Below are positions 45,965-54,435 of a stretch of 64,000 bases of DNA, piece by piece. Positions within the stretch are counted from its first letter, which is position 1. Each line of letters starts with the position of its first letter. The DNA comes from Geomobilimonas luticola (GTDB lineage Bacteria > Desulfobacterota > Desulfuromonadia > Geobacterales > Geobacteraceae). The stretch covers positions 1 to 64,000 of the forward strand of contig NZ_JAHCVK010000004.1 in NCBI RefSeq assembly GCF_018476905.1, read 5' to 3'. The notes beneath the pieces were generated by a model. That model made no database searches and was not told the origin of the DNA. It saw only the letters and a list, made by a program, of their open reading frames with translations. The position numbers were made by a program, and so were the translations under genes.

Positions 45965-48129
45965 GCGAGATCATCAGGATGAGCCGCCGTGACTTCCTCA
46001 AGACCGGTGCGGTCCTCTCGGGGGGGCTGGTGCTCGGCTGCTATCTGCCCTTCGGCAACTCCGCGGGGGCGGCCGATCCCGCAACCACCTTTGCCCCCAA
46101 CGCCTTTATCCGGATCGGCAGCGACGACACCGTCACCCTCATCATCAACAAGTCCGAGATGGGTCAGGGGGTCTATACCTCCCTCCCCATGTTGATCGCC
46201 GAGGAGCTGGCGTGTGACTGGAAAAAAATCCGCATCGAGGCGGCGCCGGTTGACCCGGTCTATAACCATACGGTTTTCGGCCTCCAGGTGACGGGGGGAA
46301 GCACCAGCGTCCGGACCGAGTGGGAACGTCTCTCCAAGGCAGGGGCAGCAGCCCGGGAGATGCTCATCGCCGCAGCTGCCAGGCAGTGGAAGGTCGACCC
46401 CGCCTCCTGCCGGGCGGAGAACGGCTTCGTCGTCCATGCAGGCAAAAAACTCTCCTACGGCCAGTTGGCCGCCAAAGCGGCAAAACTGCCGGTCCCCCAG
46501 GAGGTCCGCCTGAAGGATCCGGCGCGGTACGCCATCGTCGGCAAGCCGCGGCACCGCCTGGACAGCCCTGCCAAGATCGACGGAACGGCGCTCTTCGGCA
46601 TCGATGTGCAGCTGCCGGGACTCCTGACCGCCGTGGTAGCCCGGCCACCGGTATTCGGCGGCAAGGTGACGAGTTTCACGGCGGACAAGGCGAAAAAAGT
46701 TCCCGGCGTGGTGGATGTCGTACAGGTCCCGTCGGGGGTGGCGGTTATCGCCACCGGCTTCTGGCCGGCGAAAAAGGGGCGGGAACTTCTGGACATCGTC
46801 TGGGACGACGGTCCCGAGGGGGGGCTGGCAACCCCGGCACTGCGGCAACAGTATGTCTCCCTTGCCCAATCCCCCGGGCTCGTCGCCCGGAAGGAAGGTG
46901 AACCGGCCCAGGCGATGCAAAAGGCGGCAAAACAACTCACCGCCGAATTCGAGGCACCCTTCCTCGCCCACGCCCCCATGGAGCCCCTCAACTGCTGCGT
47001 CGACCTGAAGAGCGACCGCTGCGATATCTGGACCGGCACCCAGTTCCAGACCGTGGACCGCAACAGCGCGGCAGAGGTGGCAGGACTCAAACCGGAACAG
47101 GTGCATCTCCACACTACCTTCCTCGGCGGCGGCTTTGGCCGCCGGGCCAACCCCGCGTCCGACTTCGTCAGGGAGGCGGTTCACGTGGCGAAAGCGGCCG
47201 GGAAACCGGTCAAGGTCATCTGGACCCGGGACGATGACATGAAGGGGGGATTCTACCGCCCCTTCTGGTACGACCGGATCAGCGCCAGCCTCGACGACAC
47301 GGGAAATCTGACCGCCTGGCAGCACACCATCGTCGGCCAGTCCATCGCCACCGGCACCCCCTTCGAATCGGCCATGGTGAAAAACGGCATCGACGATGCG
47401 TCGGTGGAAGGGGCGGCAGAGATCCCCTACGCCATCCCCAACATTCAGGTTGACCTCCATACACCCAAGCTCCTGGTTCCCGTTCTCTGGTGGCGCTCGG
47501 TCGGTCACTCCCACACCGCCTTCGTGGTGGAGAGCTTCATGGACGAAGCGGCCCACGCCGCCGGGAAAGACCCCTTCGCGTTCCGGCGCGCACTGCTGGC
47601 AAAACACCCGCGGCATAAGGGAGTTCTGGAACTGGCAGCCGCCAAGGCAGGGTGGGGTAAGCCGCTCCCTGCCGGCCGTGGCCGGGGCATCGCCGTGCAC
47701 GAATCCTTCGGCAGCTTCATCGCCCAGGTTGCGGAGGTATCGGCGGACAGGAAGGGAACCGTCAAGGTCCACCGGGTAATCTGCGCCATCGACTGCGGCC
47801 GGACCGTGAATCCGGACACCATCAGGGCGCAGATGGAATCGGGGATCATCTTCGGCCTCTCCGCTGCCCTCCACGGCGCCATAACCTTCAAGAACGGCAA
47901 GGTGGAGCAGGACAATTTCGACGGCTACCCCGTGGTGCGAATGAACGAATCCCCCGCCATCGAGGTACACATCATGCCGAGCAAAGAACCGCCGGGAGGG
48001 GTCGGCGAACCGGGGGTCCCCCCCATCGCACCGGCAGTCGCCAACGCCCTGTTCGCCGCCACCGGCGTGCGGCTCCGCACCCTCCCCTTCAACCCGAAGG
48101 CTCTTCTGGACGGCATGGGGAAGGGGTAG
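45961..48129 (+). CDS. Molybdopterin subunit of an IorB-type aldehyde/isoquinoline oxidoreductase
   Basis: A 722-residue molybdenum hydroxylase subunit. It starts with a Tat signal, [20 protein letters not shown], so the complex is exported folded and acts in the periplasm. Motifs include [34 protein letters not shown], the [15 protein letters not shown] stretch, [14 protein letters not shown] and [15 protein letters not shown] near the C-terminus, where the active-site Glu of this family is expected. Overlap with the 2Fe-2S gene indicates coupling. Substrate is unknown: purine-like heterocycles or aldehydes are both possible. Confidence 0.9.
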   Translation: MSEIIRMSRRDFLKTGAVLSGGLVLGCYLPFGNSAGAADPATTFAPNAFIRIGSDDTVTLIINKSEMGQGVYTSLPMLIAEELACDWKKIRIEAAPVDPVYNHTVFGLQVTGGSTSVRTEWERLSKAGAAAREMLIAAAARQWKVDPASCRAENGFVVHAGKKLSYGQLAAKAAKLPVPQEVRLKDPARYAIVGKPRHRLDSPAKIDGTALFGIDVQLPGLLTAVVARPPVFGGKVTSFTADKAKKVPGVVDVVQVPSGVAVIATGFWPAKKGRELLDIVWDDGPEGGLATPALRQQYVSLAQSPGLVARKEGEPAQAMQKAAKQLTAEFEAPFLAHAPMEPLNCCVDLKSDRCDIWTGTQFQTVDRNSAAEVAGLKPEQVHLHTTFLGGGFGRRANPASDFVREAVHVAKAAGKPVKVIWTRDDDMKGGFYRPFWYDRISASLDDTGNLTAWQHTIVGQSIATGTPFESAMVKNGIDDASVEGAAEIPYAIPNIQVDLHTPKLLVPVLWWRSVGHSHTAFVVESFMDEAAHAAGKDPFAFRRALLAKHPRHKGVLELAAAKAGWGKPLPAGRGRGIAVHESFGSFIAQVAEVSADRKGTVKVHRVICAIDCGRTVNPDTIRAQMESGIIFGLSAALHGAITFKNGKVEQDNFDGYPVVRMNESPAIEVHIMPSKEPPGGVGEPGVPPIAPAVANALFAATGVRLRTLPFNPKALLDGMGKG

Positions 48130-48132
48130 TCC

Positions 48133-48978
48133 ATGACCGACCTTGATATCTACGAGGAACTGGTCAGGCTGAGCCGGGCCGGCACCCCCTTCGCCCTCGC
48201 CACGGTCATCGCCAGCAGCGGCTCGTCACCCCGCAAGCCGGGGGCGAAGATGCTCGTCCGGGATGACGGCACGACCGTCGGTACCATCGGGGGGGGACGG
48301 GTGGAAGCGGAAACCATCCAGGCCACCCTGGCCGCCATGGCGAGCGGTGTGCCGTCGACGCTGTCGTTCCAGTTGACGGAAGAGCACGGCTTCGTCTGTG
48401 GCGGCGCTCTCCAGATATACGTCGAGCCCCATGGCAACAGCCGGCGGCTCGTCATGTTCGGCGGGGGGCATGTGGGAAAGGCGGTGACGGAACTGGCGGC
48501 AGGGTGCGGTTTCCATGTCACGGTGGTGGACGAGAGGCCGGAGATGGCCAGCCGGGCGGCGCATCCTGCCGCGGCCGACGTTATCTGTGCTGAGGTTGAC
48601 AATGCCTTTCCCGCCTTGACCGTCACGGAGGAAACGGCCATCGTCATCGCCACCACCGGTCATGAGAAGGATTTTCAGGCGGTGCGGGGTGCGCTCCGGA
48701 CCCGGGCGGGGTTCATCGGCCTCCTCGGGAGCAGGCGCAAGCGGGAAGTGCTGCTGCAGACACTGGAGCGGGAAGGTTTTTCAGCGGAGGACCGGGCGCG
48801 CGTCGTGACGCCGGTGGGGCTCCCCATCGGCGCCGAGACCCCGGCGGAGATCGCCGTCAGCATTGTCGCCCAACTGGTAAAGGAAAGGAGGAGCCATGCA
48901 GCCGCACGTGTCGGCCATACTCCTGGCCGCCGGGATGTCGCGGCGGATGGGGTGCTGCAAGCAACTTCTCCCCCTTGA
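48133..48978 (+). CDS. XdhC/CoxI-family molybdenum-cofactor maturation protein
   Basis: A 281-residue XdhC-like protein. The N-terminal part has TVIASSGSSPRKPGAKMLVR and GTIGGGRVEAETIQ, and the C-terminal Rossmann-like part has VMFGGGHVGKAVTEL, TTGHEKDFQAVRGAL and GFIGLLGSRRKREVL. Such proteins hold Moco during sulfuration and insertion into the hydroxylase. It starts 4 bp after the molybdopterin subunit. The last 28 residues are read in the region overlapping the next gene by 83 bases. Confidence 0.9.
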   Translation: MTDLDIYEELVRLSRAGTPFALATVIASSGSSPRKPGAKMLVRDDGTTVGTIGGGRVEAETIQATLAAMASGVPSTLSFQLTEEHGFVCGGALQIYVEPHGNSRRLVMFGGGHVGKAVTELAAGCGFHVTVVDERPEMASRAAHPAAADVICAEVDNAFPALTVTEETAIVIATTGHEKDFQAVRGALRTRAGFIGLLGSRRKREVLLQTLEREGFSAEDRARVVTPVGLPIGAETPAEIAVSIVAQLVKERRSHAAARVGHTPGRRDVAADGVLQATSPP

Positions 48979-49489
48979 CGGGCGGCCGGCCATCGTCCGG
49001 GGCATCGAAAGCCTGCTGGCTGCGGAGTTGGATGAGGTCATCGTGGTGGTAAATCCTGAAGGTGAGGAGGTGGCAGCCGCCATCTCCCATCTACCGGTAA
49101 CCATAGCCGTGAACGGAACGTCCGGCAGTGACATGGCCGGATCGGTTCGGGTCGGCCTGAAGAGGATAGCCGCAACGGCGAGCGGTGTGCTCATCTCCCT
49201 GGCGGACACTCCGCTGGCAAGGGAAGAGACCTGCCGGTTTCTGACGGAGCTGCACCGGCGCCACCCGGATGACATCCTCATCCCGGCCTACCGGGGGCGC
49301 AAAGGACACCCCACTCTCTTCCCCCGCCAGGTTCTTGCCACCATCGACCGGCACCCGACCCTGCGCGACGTCATCCAGGCACATGAAGAGCGGGTTCAGC
49401 TCCTGGAAGTCAACGACCCGTGGGTGATTGAAGAGATGGACACGCCGGAAGACTACCGGCGGCTGGTCTCCCTCCTCACACCCTCCTGA
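48896..49489 (+). CDS. MobA/MocA-like nucleotidyltransferase (molybdopterin cytidylyltransferase type)
   Basis: A 197-residue NTP-transferase with GGAGG before the start. The nucleotide-binding motif is SAILLAAGMSRRMGCCKQLLP, and LISLADTPLAREE and IPAYRGRKGHPTLFPRQV are also present. It would add CMP to molybdopterin, the cofactor form used by this hydroxylase class. It overlaps the XdhC-like gene by 83 bases and, at its 3' end, the minus-strand DUF2156 gene by 14 bases. Confidence 0.9.
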   Translation: MQPHVSAILLAAGMSRRMGCCKQLLPLDGRPAIVRGIESLLAAELDEVIVVVNPEGEEVAAAISHLPVTIAVNGTSGSDMAGSVRVGLKRIAATASGVLISLADTPLAREETCRFLTELHRRHPDDILIPAYRGRKGHPTLFPRQVLATIDRHPTLRDVIQAHEERVQLLEVNDPWVIEEMDTPEDYRRLVSLLTPS

Positions 49490-50354
49490 CGCGGAATTTC
49501 TTGACCAACTCCACGGGGTGATAGGACAGCTTGGCAGCTCGCAGCCCCGGTTCCCCCAGGTCCTGCTCCCGGTTGACGAACCTGCAGTCGGTGAAGAGGA
49601 GCCGGTTGAACTCCCGGTCCACCAGCTGGGAGACCCCTTCCAGAAACGGGTCGGACTTTTCGAAGTGGCAGACCGACGTCGTTTCGTTCAGCCGCTCTCC
49701 CAAAGCGAATGCCTGCACCACCCCCTCCACCAGCACCACCACCCCCGCAAGCCCCAGGTCGCCGGCCAGTTCCAACGCTTCCCGGGTCGCCGCCACTTCC
49801 TGGGCAATTGAAGGGCTTTCCATCTCCCCCCGCACCCGGAACCACTCCTCCAGGAGCGCCATCGCCCCGGCCAGATGGTTTCTGCCATAGAGCTCCACCA
49901 CGTGCCCGTACCTGCCCGTAAAATAGTTCACCCGGTTCTTCTTCTTGTGGAACCGGTTGCCGGCAAGCTCCGCCAGCTCCTGACGGAGATAGAGATAGTC
50001 GAAATTGTCCCGGTCCTCGATTATTTCCATCCCCTCCCTGTCCAGATACTCCTCGATGAACTCCCCCTCCGCTACCGCCAGAGTCAGCCCCTTGGCCAGC
50101 AGGAAATGCAGGGTGCGCCCCTTCTCCCCCGACAGCGGCGGCAGGAAGTACTCTTCCCCTCCATACCCCCGTCCCAGCACCACGAGGGAATCCCCCACCA
50201 TGGTCAGGCGATAGGCATGGGGAACCCGGAACAGATAAAGATTGGCAAAGGTAAACTCGGAAACCCGGGGCTGAATCCGGGAAAACAGGTCGTCAAGGAG
50301 TCGCTTGTCGGCCAGTCCGAGGTCGCGGGCGTCGGGATACGGGGGGATGTTCAT
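49476..50354 (-). CDS. DUF2156 (GNAT-like) protein
   Basis: A 292-residue DUF2156 protein with a tandem-GNAT-like fold, related to the C-terminal part of MprF-type lysyl-transferases. AAGGAG lies 6 bases before the ATG at 50354. Conserved segments are RVSEFTFANLYLFR, DNFDYLYLRQELAELAGNRFHKKKNRVNYF, GRLNETTSVCHFEKSD-like, FTDCRFVNREQDLGEPGLRAAKLSYHPVEL. An aminoacyl-tRNA-dependent transferase role is suggested by the fold but not shown. It converges with the MocA-like gene. Confidence 0.88.
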   Translation of the reverse strand: MNIPPYPDARDLGLADKRLLDDLFSRIQPRVSEFTFANLYLFRVPHAYRLTMVGDSLVVLGRGYGGEEYFLPPLSGEKGRTLHFLLAKGLTLAVAEGEFIEEYLDREGMEIIEDRDNFDYLYLRQELAELAGNRFHKKKNRVNYFTGRYGHVVELYGRNHLAGAMALLEEWFRVRGEMESPSIAQEVAATREALELAGDLGLAGVVVLVEGVVQAFALGERLNETTSVCHFEKSDPFLEGVSQLVDREFNRLLFTDCRFVNREQDLGEPGLRAAKLSYHPVELVKKFRVRRV

Positions 50355-50658
50355 GGTTGTCTCCTTCGGGAGGTAAGTATACCAAATCCCCGACACGTAG
50401 TGATTGATTTGTCAGTTAATTAATGAGCGAGCACCGCGTTCTATATTTCCAGGACATACCACACATTAGAAATATCATAAAAACTATTGTTTTTGCGGTA
50501 AGTTAGTGGTAAAAAGTACAATCAGCATTAAAATATAGATAACGGTGAGCTTACCGCTACATTCCTCTGCAATATCAGAACCGTAATGGGTCATGGCATC
50601 CCCCCCCTCAGGCCGATTCAATGAGAGGGGCCATGAAAGCTCCCAAGGAAAGCGTATC
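50355..50658. other. Divergent intergenic region with an inverted repeat
   Basis: AT-rich region upstream of the polysaccharide genes. GCGGTAAG (50495-50502) and inverted CTTACCGC (50550-50557) flank a 47-base AT-rich loop. A second hairpin lies just before the first gene (CCCCTCA near 50608 with TGAGAGGGG near 50624). A possible promoter is TTGTTT/TAAAAA near 50488-50516. I cannot assign a known riboswitch. Confidence 0.4.
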
Positions 50659-51099
50659 ATGGGAAAATGGTTTCCGATTCTGATTATCTGCATAACCATC
50701 GTGTGGAGCGACGCAGACGCCAGGTCATACAGGTCTGTTGCCGGAGCGAGGGAGGCGGAGGAAACGGAACCTGCTCCAGGTGCCCCGCCACCGGCGCCAG
50801 CCTCCGGTGTACCGGCCATTCCGCCTTCCCCCCCCGCGCAGGCCGGGGGAGCAACGACGCCTGCAACTCCCGGGGCAAGCGAATCGCAGATATTTGTCTG
50901 GAAAGAGGGGAATGTCCTGCGCGCGACGAACAACCTGAGCGACGTCCCCCCCCGGTATTCGAAGCGGGTGGAAAGCGCGGACGGGAACCCGAAAGTGATC
51001 CGCATGGTGGCTGAGAAAGAGAAACCCCTCCACACAAAGCCCGTAAAGAAGGCACGAAAGAAACCTTCACGGCGTCACGGCCACAAACCCGGCCGATGA
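50659..51099 (+). CDS. Exported Pro/Ala-rich protein, polysaccharide-operon partner
   Basis: A 146-residue protein with a short signal-like N-terminus (MGKWFPILIICITIVWSDA). Residues about 35-80 are Pro/Ala-rich; residues about 85-115 (SQIFVWKEGNVLRATNNLSDVPPRYSKRVE) resemble DUF4124-type beta segments. The tail (KPVKKARKKPSRRHGHK) is strongly basic. It begins the unit with the glycosyltransferase, 16 bp downstream. Role unknown; polysaccharide or cell-wall binding is a guess. Confidence 0.6.
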   Translation: MGKWFPILIICITIVWSDADARSYRSVAGAREAEETEPAPGAPPPAPASGVPAIPPSPPAQAGGATTPATPGASESQIFVWKEGNVLRATNNLSDVPPRYSKRVESADGNPKVIRMVAEKEKPLHTKPVKKARKKPSRRHGHKPGR

Positions 51100-51115
51100 C
51101 GCAGCAGGAGCGAAC

Positions 51116-52435
51116 ATGTATGTCTACGTACGGGTAAAATTCACGCTGGCGCTCATCCTGTCGGGGCTCTGGACGCTCACCTCCATCTACCTCGCGATCC
51201 CCTGGTACGTGGGACTGTCAGAACGCATGTACCATCCCCTGCCAGCATTGATCGTGCTAGGACTCGCCATCATACCGGGATGGGCCATGTCCTTCATGAT
51301 CTTCTCCCTGCTCCTGGACCGGCGCCCCAGGTACGTCGAGAAACCGTTCGTCGCCCCGCCGCTGACATTGCTCATCGCTGCCTATAATGAAGAGGACAAG
51401 ATATTCGATACGCTCATGTCCGTCTGGCTCCAGCAGTACCCGGCACATGTGCGGGTAGTGGTCATCGACGACGGCTCGACGGACCGGACCGCCGAGAAGG
51501 TCACGGAGTTCATCCAGCAACACCCGACAACGGGCAAGTCCTTCGAACTGATCCGCCATCCGGAAAACAGGTGCAAGGCCGCCGCCCTCTCCACGGGACT
51601 GGATACGGTAACGACCGAGTTCGTCATCACCATCGACGCCGATTCCTACCTGTACGAGAAGGCAATCGAAAACCTGGCCAGAAACATCGTGCTCGGCCCG
51701 AAACAGACGGCTGCCGTGGCAGGAAACGTCCTGGTGCGCAATTCCCGGGAAAACATGATGACCAAGCTGCAGGAATGGGACTATTTCCATGGCATCGCCG
51801 TCATCAAGCGGGTGCAGTCCCTGTACCAGGGGACCCTCGTGGCCCAGGGGGCTTTTTCCATCTATCGCACCGCAGCCGTCAAGCGCCTCAATGGCTGGCC
51901 CCCGAAAATCGGGGAAGACATCGTCCTCACCTGGGGGCTGCGCGACCTGGGATACAGGGTCGGCTATGCCGAAAACGCTTTCTGCTTCACCATGGTCCCG
52001 GAGACGTACCGGCAGTTCTTCCGCCAGAGAAAGCGCTGGTCGCGCGGCCTCATCGAGGCATTCAAATCCTACCCCTCCACCCTGGTCAAGGTAAGGATGA
52101 ATTCCCCCTTCATCTGGTACAACCTCTTCTTCCCGCTGGTCGACAGTGCCTACCTGCTCTTCTTCCTGCCGGGACTGATCGCCGCGGTCTTTTTCCAGAA
52201 CTACCTCATCGTCGGCATGATGACGGTACTGCTCCTCCCCCTTGCGCTCATTGCCAACGGGCTTTTCTACTGGCAACAGAAAAGGATATTCTCGGAGTAC
52301 GGGCTGAAGGTAAGGATGAATCCCTTCGGGTTTCTCGTCTACCTCCTCGGCTACCAGGCGATCATGGCTCCGGCGACGGTTACGGGTTACCTGAGCGAGA
52401 TTCTTAACATGGCCAAGAAATGGGGTACCAAATAA
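51116..52435 (+). CDS. Processive family-2 glycosyltransferase (PgaC/BcsA-like)
   Basis: A 439-residue membrane glycosyltransferase. There are two N-terminal helices (about 8-65), a GT2 catalytic domain with VVVIDDGSTDRTAE, ITIDADSYLYE, the acceptor region GEDIVLTWGLRDLG and the QxxRW signature RQRKRWSRGLIE, and three or four C-terminal helices (YNLFFPLVDSAYLLFFLPGL, IVGMMTVLLLPLALIANGLF). The architecture is that of poly-beta-1,6-GlcNAc, hyaluronan or cellulose-type synthases. The sugar cannot be read from the sequence, and no PilZ domain is attached. It overlaps the next gene by one base. Confidence 0.88.
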   Translation: MYVYVRVKFTLALILSGLWTLTSIYLAIPWYVGLSERMYHPLPALIVLGLAIIPGWAMSFMIFSLLLDRRPRYVEKPFVAPPLTLLIAAYNEEDKIFDTLMSVWLQQYPAHVRVVVIDDGSTDRTAEKVTEFIQQHPTTGKSFELIRHPENRCKAAALSTGLDTVTTEFVITIDADSYLYEKAIENLARNIVLGPKQTAAVAGNVLVRNSRENMMTKLQEWDYFHGIAVIKRVQSLYQGTLVAQGAFSIYRTAAVKRLNGWPPKIGEDIVLTWGLRDLGYRVGYAENAFCFTMVPETYRQFFRQRKRWSRGLIEAFKSYPSTLVKVRMNSPFIWYNLFFPLVDSAYLLFFLPGLIAAVFFQNYLIVGMMTVLLLPLALIANGLFYWQQKRIFSEYGLKVRMNPFGFLVYLLGYQAIMAPATVTGYLSEILNMAKKWGTK

Positions 52436-53316
52436 TGAGACAGATAGCGCTATTGACGGCACTGGTGCTGGCCATCCCCCCCTCCGCGCACGCGTGGCAG
52501 CAACATGACGTGGAAGTCAGGTCGGAAATCTTCAACGACAACGACGGCACCCACAGTATGGGGTTCGACCAGGTTTTCCACTGGAAGGACAAGACGACAA
52601 AGGTTGGTGTCGGCGCCACCCAGACCGTCATCGATGAATCGGGAGGAAGCAGGATTTTTGCGGGTGGACTGGTGGAGGGATACAAGAAGCTGGACAACGT
52701 GGACTTTACGGGACAGATGAAACTTCTGGGCTGGAACGGCGAGTTCAAGACCCCCCTCTCCTTCGGCTCATCCCAGACAATCGGGCCGCTCCGCCTGGAG
52801 GAGAGCATCGACCATGGCACCATCGACTCGGTGAAGGCCTACGATGCAAACATAGACTACTGGTCCGCCGGCGGCTCCCTCGACTGGGAACTGGTGAAGA
52901 ACTTCACCATAACCGGCGGATACTGGCACCGCTGGTCATCCGACAGCAACAGCCGCGACCTTTACGTGGGGCGGGCCGTCTACAGCTTCACCGACAATTT
53001 CCATGCCCAGTACCGCTACCGGGGAATCAGGAACAGGGAGAGGGTCCCGGAGTATTACAGCCCGGAATTCTTCGACCAGCACGCGCTGCTTGCCGGCTAC
53101 GCCGATTCGTTCTTCGACAGGCTCAGGGTGAGACTGTGGGCCGGCCCCGTCTCCCAGGATGACGGGTTTTCGACGCACATCGGTGCACTGGAAGACATCA
53201 GGGTAACCTGGAGGATCGACGACCACTGGCAGATCGCAGCCCGCGCCGAGGCGAACCAGGTCGGCTCCGGCTATCAGTACGTGTATTCCACGATCGGCAT
53301 TACCTACGATTTCTGA
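52435..53316 (+). CDS. Outer-membrane beta-barrel, probable exopolysaccharide export partner
   Basis: A 293-residue exported protein (signal MRQIALLTALVLAIPPSAHA) with alternating hydrophobic strands and many aromatic residues (WSAGGSLDWELVKNFTITGG, YQYVYSTIGITYDF) and a C-terminal Phe, the usual barrel-assembly signal. It resembles YaiO/PgaA-type barrels in kind but not clearly in sequence. ATG overlaps the glycosyltransferase stop by one base. It probably exports the polymer made by the preceding gene. Confidence 0.7.
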   Translation: MRQIALLTALVLAIPPSAHAWQQHDVEVRSEIFNDNDGTHSMGFDQVFHWKDKTTKVGVGATQTVIDESGGSRIFAGGLVEGYKKLDNVDFTGQMKLLGWNGEFKTPLSFGSSQTIGPLRLEESIDHGTIDSVKAYDANIDYWSAGGSLDWELVKNFTITGGYWHRWSSDSNSRDLYVGRAVYSFTDNFHAQYRYRGIRNRERVPEYYSPEFFDQHALLAGYADSFFDRLRVRLWAGPVSQDDGFSTHIGALEDIRVTWRIDDHWQIAARAEANQVGSGYQYVYSTIGITYDF

Positions 53317-53317
53317 T

Positions 53318-53764
53318 TCAGAGCAGCACCACCAGCACTACCCCGCCGCCGAACACCACCAGGTTGCAGACCGCCGAGATGCCGTGGAGCCTGGCGAACT
53401 CCTGCCGTTTCGGGTGATCCCGGGGGGTCGTTTCGAACGAGGGGATGTCCTTCTTGATTTCAGCCGCCTTCGGTTCGATGTAGAACGCCTGAAAGGCGGT
53501 CGCCGCCAGCATCAGCACAATGAGCGCTAGGGCGATGACGGAGCATTTCCCCCGCGCCAGAAGCAGTGTCACGAGCGCCACGGAGCCGCAGGCGAGCCCC
53601 CAGCGGAAATAGCCGGGGAAGAGGACCCCGACGATCATCCCCGCCAGATCCCGGGGCTGGGTCTTGAAGAGGATCGGGGTGAGAACGAAGGTGAAGATGG
53701 CGACACCGCCGACCCAGAAGGACACGGCAAGGCGGTAGATGACGGGTATGATCTGCATGGGCAT
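53318..53764 (-). CDS. DUF4149-type membrane protein
   Basis: A 148-residue inner-membrane protein with four hydrophobic helices. MPMQIIPVIYRLAVSFWVGG at the N-terminus, FTFVLTPILFKTQPRDLAGMIVG and FARLHGISAVCNLVVFGGG near the end fit DUF4149 (TMEM205-like). AAGGAG precedes the ATG. It converges closely with the barrel gene. Function unknown. Confidence 0.78.
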   Translation of the reverse strand: MPMQIIPVIYRLAVSFWVGGVAIFTFVLTPILFKTQPRDLAGMIVGVLFPGYFRWGLACGSVALVTLLLARGKCSVIALALIVLMLAATAFQAFYIEPKAAEIKKDIPSFETTPRDHPKRQEFARLHGISAVCNLVVFGGGVVLVVLL

Positions 53765-53900
53765 CTCCTTTTTATGTGAATGACGCGCCGGTTTCCTGGT
53801 TGGCGAGCGGCGATAACCGGTCTTTATCCACGTATCCTACCAAGTAATACCACTGTTTGTCCGGTTGCGATACCTTCGGATTGTATTAGAAAGATTTTTT

Positions 53901-53930
53901 TTGACTTTGCCTGCCCGAATGGGGCATAAA
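53901..53930 (+). promoter_or_regulatory. Candidate promoter of the riboswitch-controlled gene
   Basis: TTGACT (53901) and CATAAA (53925) are separated by 18 bases, about 40 bases before the first riboswitch aptamer. The -10 is a weak match. Confidence 0.45.
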
Positions 53931-53967
53931 GGGAACAACGCAGGAGTTACAACACAATAACAGTCGT

Positions 53968-54046
53968 GATACACGATAATACTCAACCATCCGCGAGGGT
54001 GGGGCGGAAAGCCTACAGGGTCTCACCGAGACAGCCGGGTTGCCGA
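53968..54046 (+). promoter_or_regulatory. GEMM-I riboswitch, copy 1
   Basis: The sequence has the GEMM-I core: AACCATCCGCGAGGGTGG (GNRA-capped P2), then GGGGCGGAAAGCCT, a second stem closed as GGGTCTC-ACC-GAGACAGCC, and GGGTTGCCGAA. Geobacter GEMM-I elements sense c-di-GMP or, in many cases, cyclic AMP-GMP; the sequence alone does not settle which. The 3' strand overlaps a terminator stem, so ligand binding should prevent termination (ON switch). Confidence 0.93.
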
Positions 54047-54077
54047 AGATCGCACGAGATTCGGACCCGGCTTTTTT
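54033..54077 (+). terminator. Expression-platform terminator of riboswitch 1
   Basis: GCCGGGTTGCCGAA (within the aptamer) pairs with TTCGGACCCGGC and is followed by six T residues. The 5' arm is shared with the aptamer P1/P3 region, the usual logic for a termination-controlled ON switch. Confidence 0.9.
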
Positions 54078-54103
54078 GTGTCCGCTCTCGAAAGGAGCGC
54101 ATT

Positions 54104-54130
54104 ATGGGAAAAACGGCAGTACGCGCCTGA
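54104..54130 (+). CDS. 8-codon ORF between the tandem riboswitches
   Basis: AAAGGAG and an ATG spaced 6 bases later open MGKTAVRA and then TGA. The stop codon lies in a GCGCCTGAAAAGGCGC hairpin (54122-54137). It may be a remnant of a gene once controlled by riboswitch 1, or a leader peptide. No similarity can be assigned. Confidence 0.35.
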   Translation: MGKTAVRA

Positions 54131-54189
54131 AAAGGCGCAGGTTCATGCCGGTTTGCAGTCGTTGCAAACATTGGCATGATTGAGCAGGT

Positions 54190-54268
54190 GGTACACGATA
54201 ATACTCAACCATCCGCGAGGGTGGGGCGGAAAGCCTACAGGGTCTCACGCAGACAGCCGGGTTGCCGA
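54190..54268 (+). promoter_or_regulatory. GEMM-I riboswitch, copy 2
   Basis: Nearly identical to copy 1: from TACACGATAATACTCAACC to GGGTTGCCGAA only the loop CACCGAGA versus CACGCAGA differs. It has the same core elements but a different downstream platform (ATATCACGAGATATCGGCCC). Two aptamers in series can sharpen a dose response or combine as a gate. Confidence 0.93.
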
Positions 54269-54297
54269 AATATCACGAGATATCGGCCCCGGTTTTT
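54250..54297 (+). terminator. Expression-platform terminator of riboswitch 2
   Basis: CCGGGTTGCCGAAATATC pairs with GATATCGGCCCCGG around ACGA, followed by seven T residues. The 5' arm is again shared with the aptamer. Confidence 0.9.
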
Positions 54298-54435
54298 TTG
54301 TATGCGGAATCTCCGGGCCTCAACCAAGCACGTGGAGGAAACGTGAAGGAAATGAAGCAGTCATCACTTCCGCTCACCGGTGAAGAGCAGTACCAGGGAA
54401 CGTTTTGTTCCGAGCAAACAACAAAAGGAGTAACC

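Noticed and set aside
45898-47970. Minus-strand frame of 690 codons across the molybdopterin subunit gene
   Set aside because: Antisense to a conserved Tat-exported subunit; no start signal and no domain pattern.
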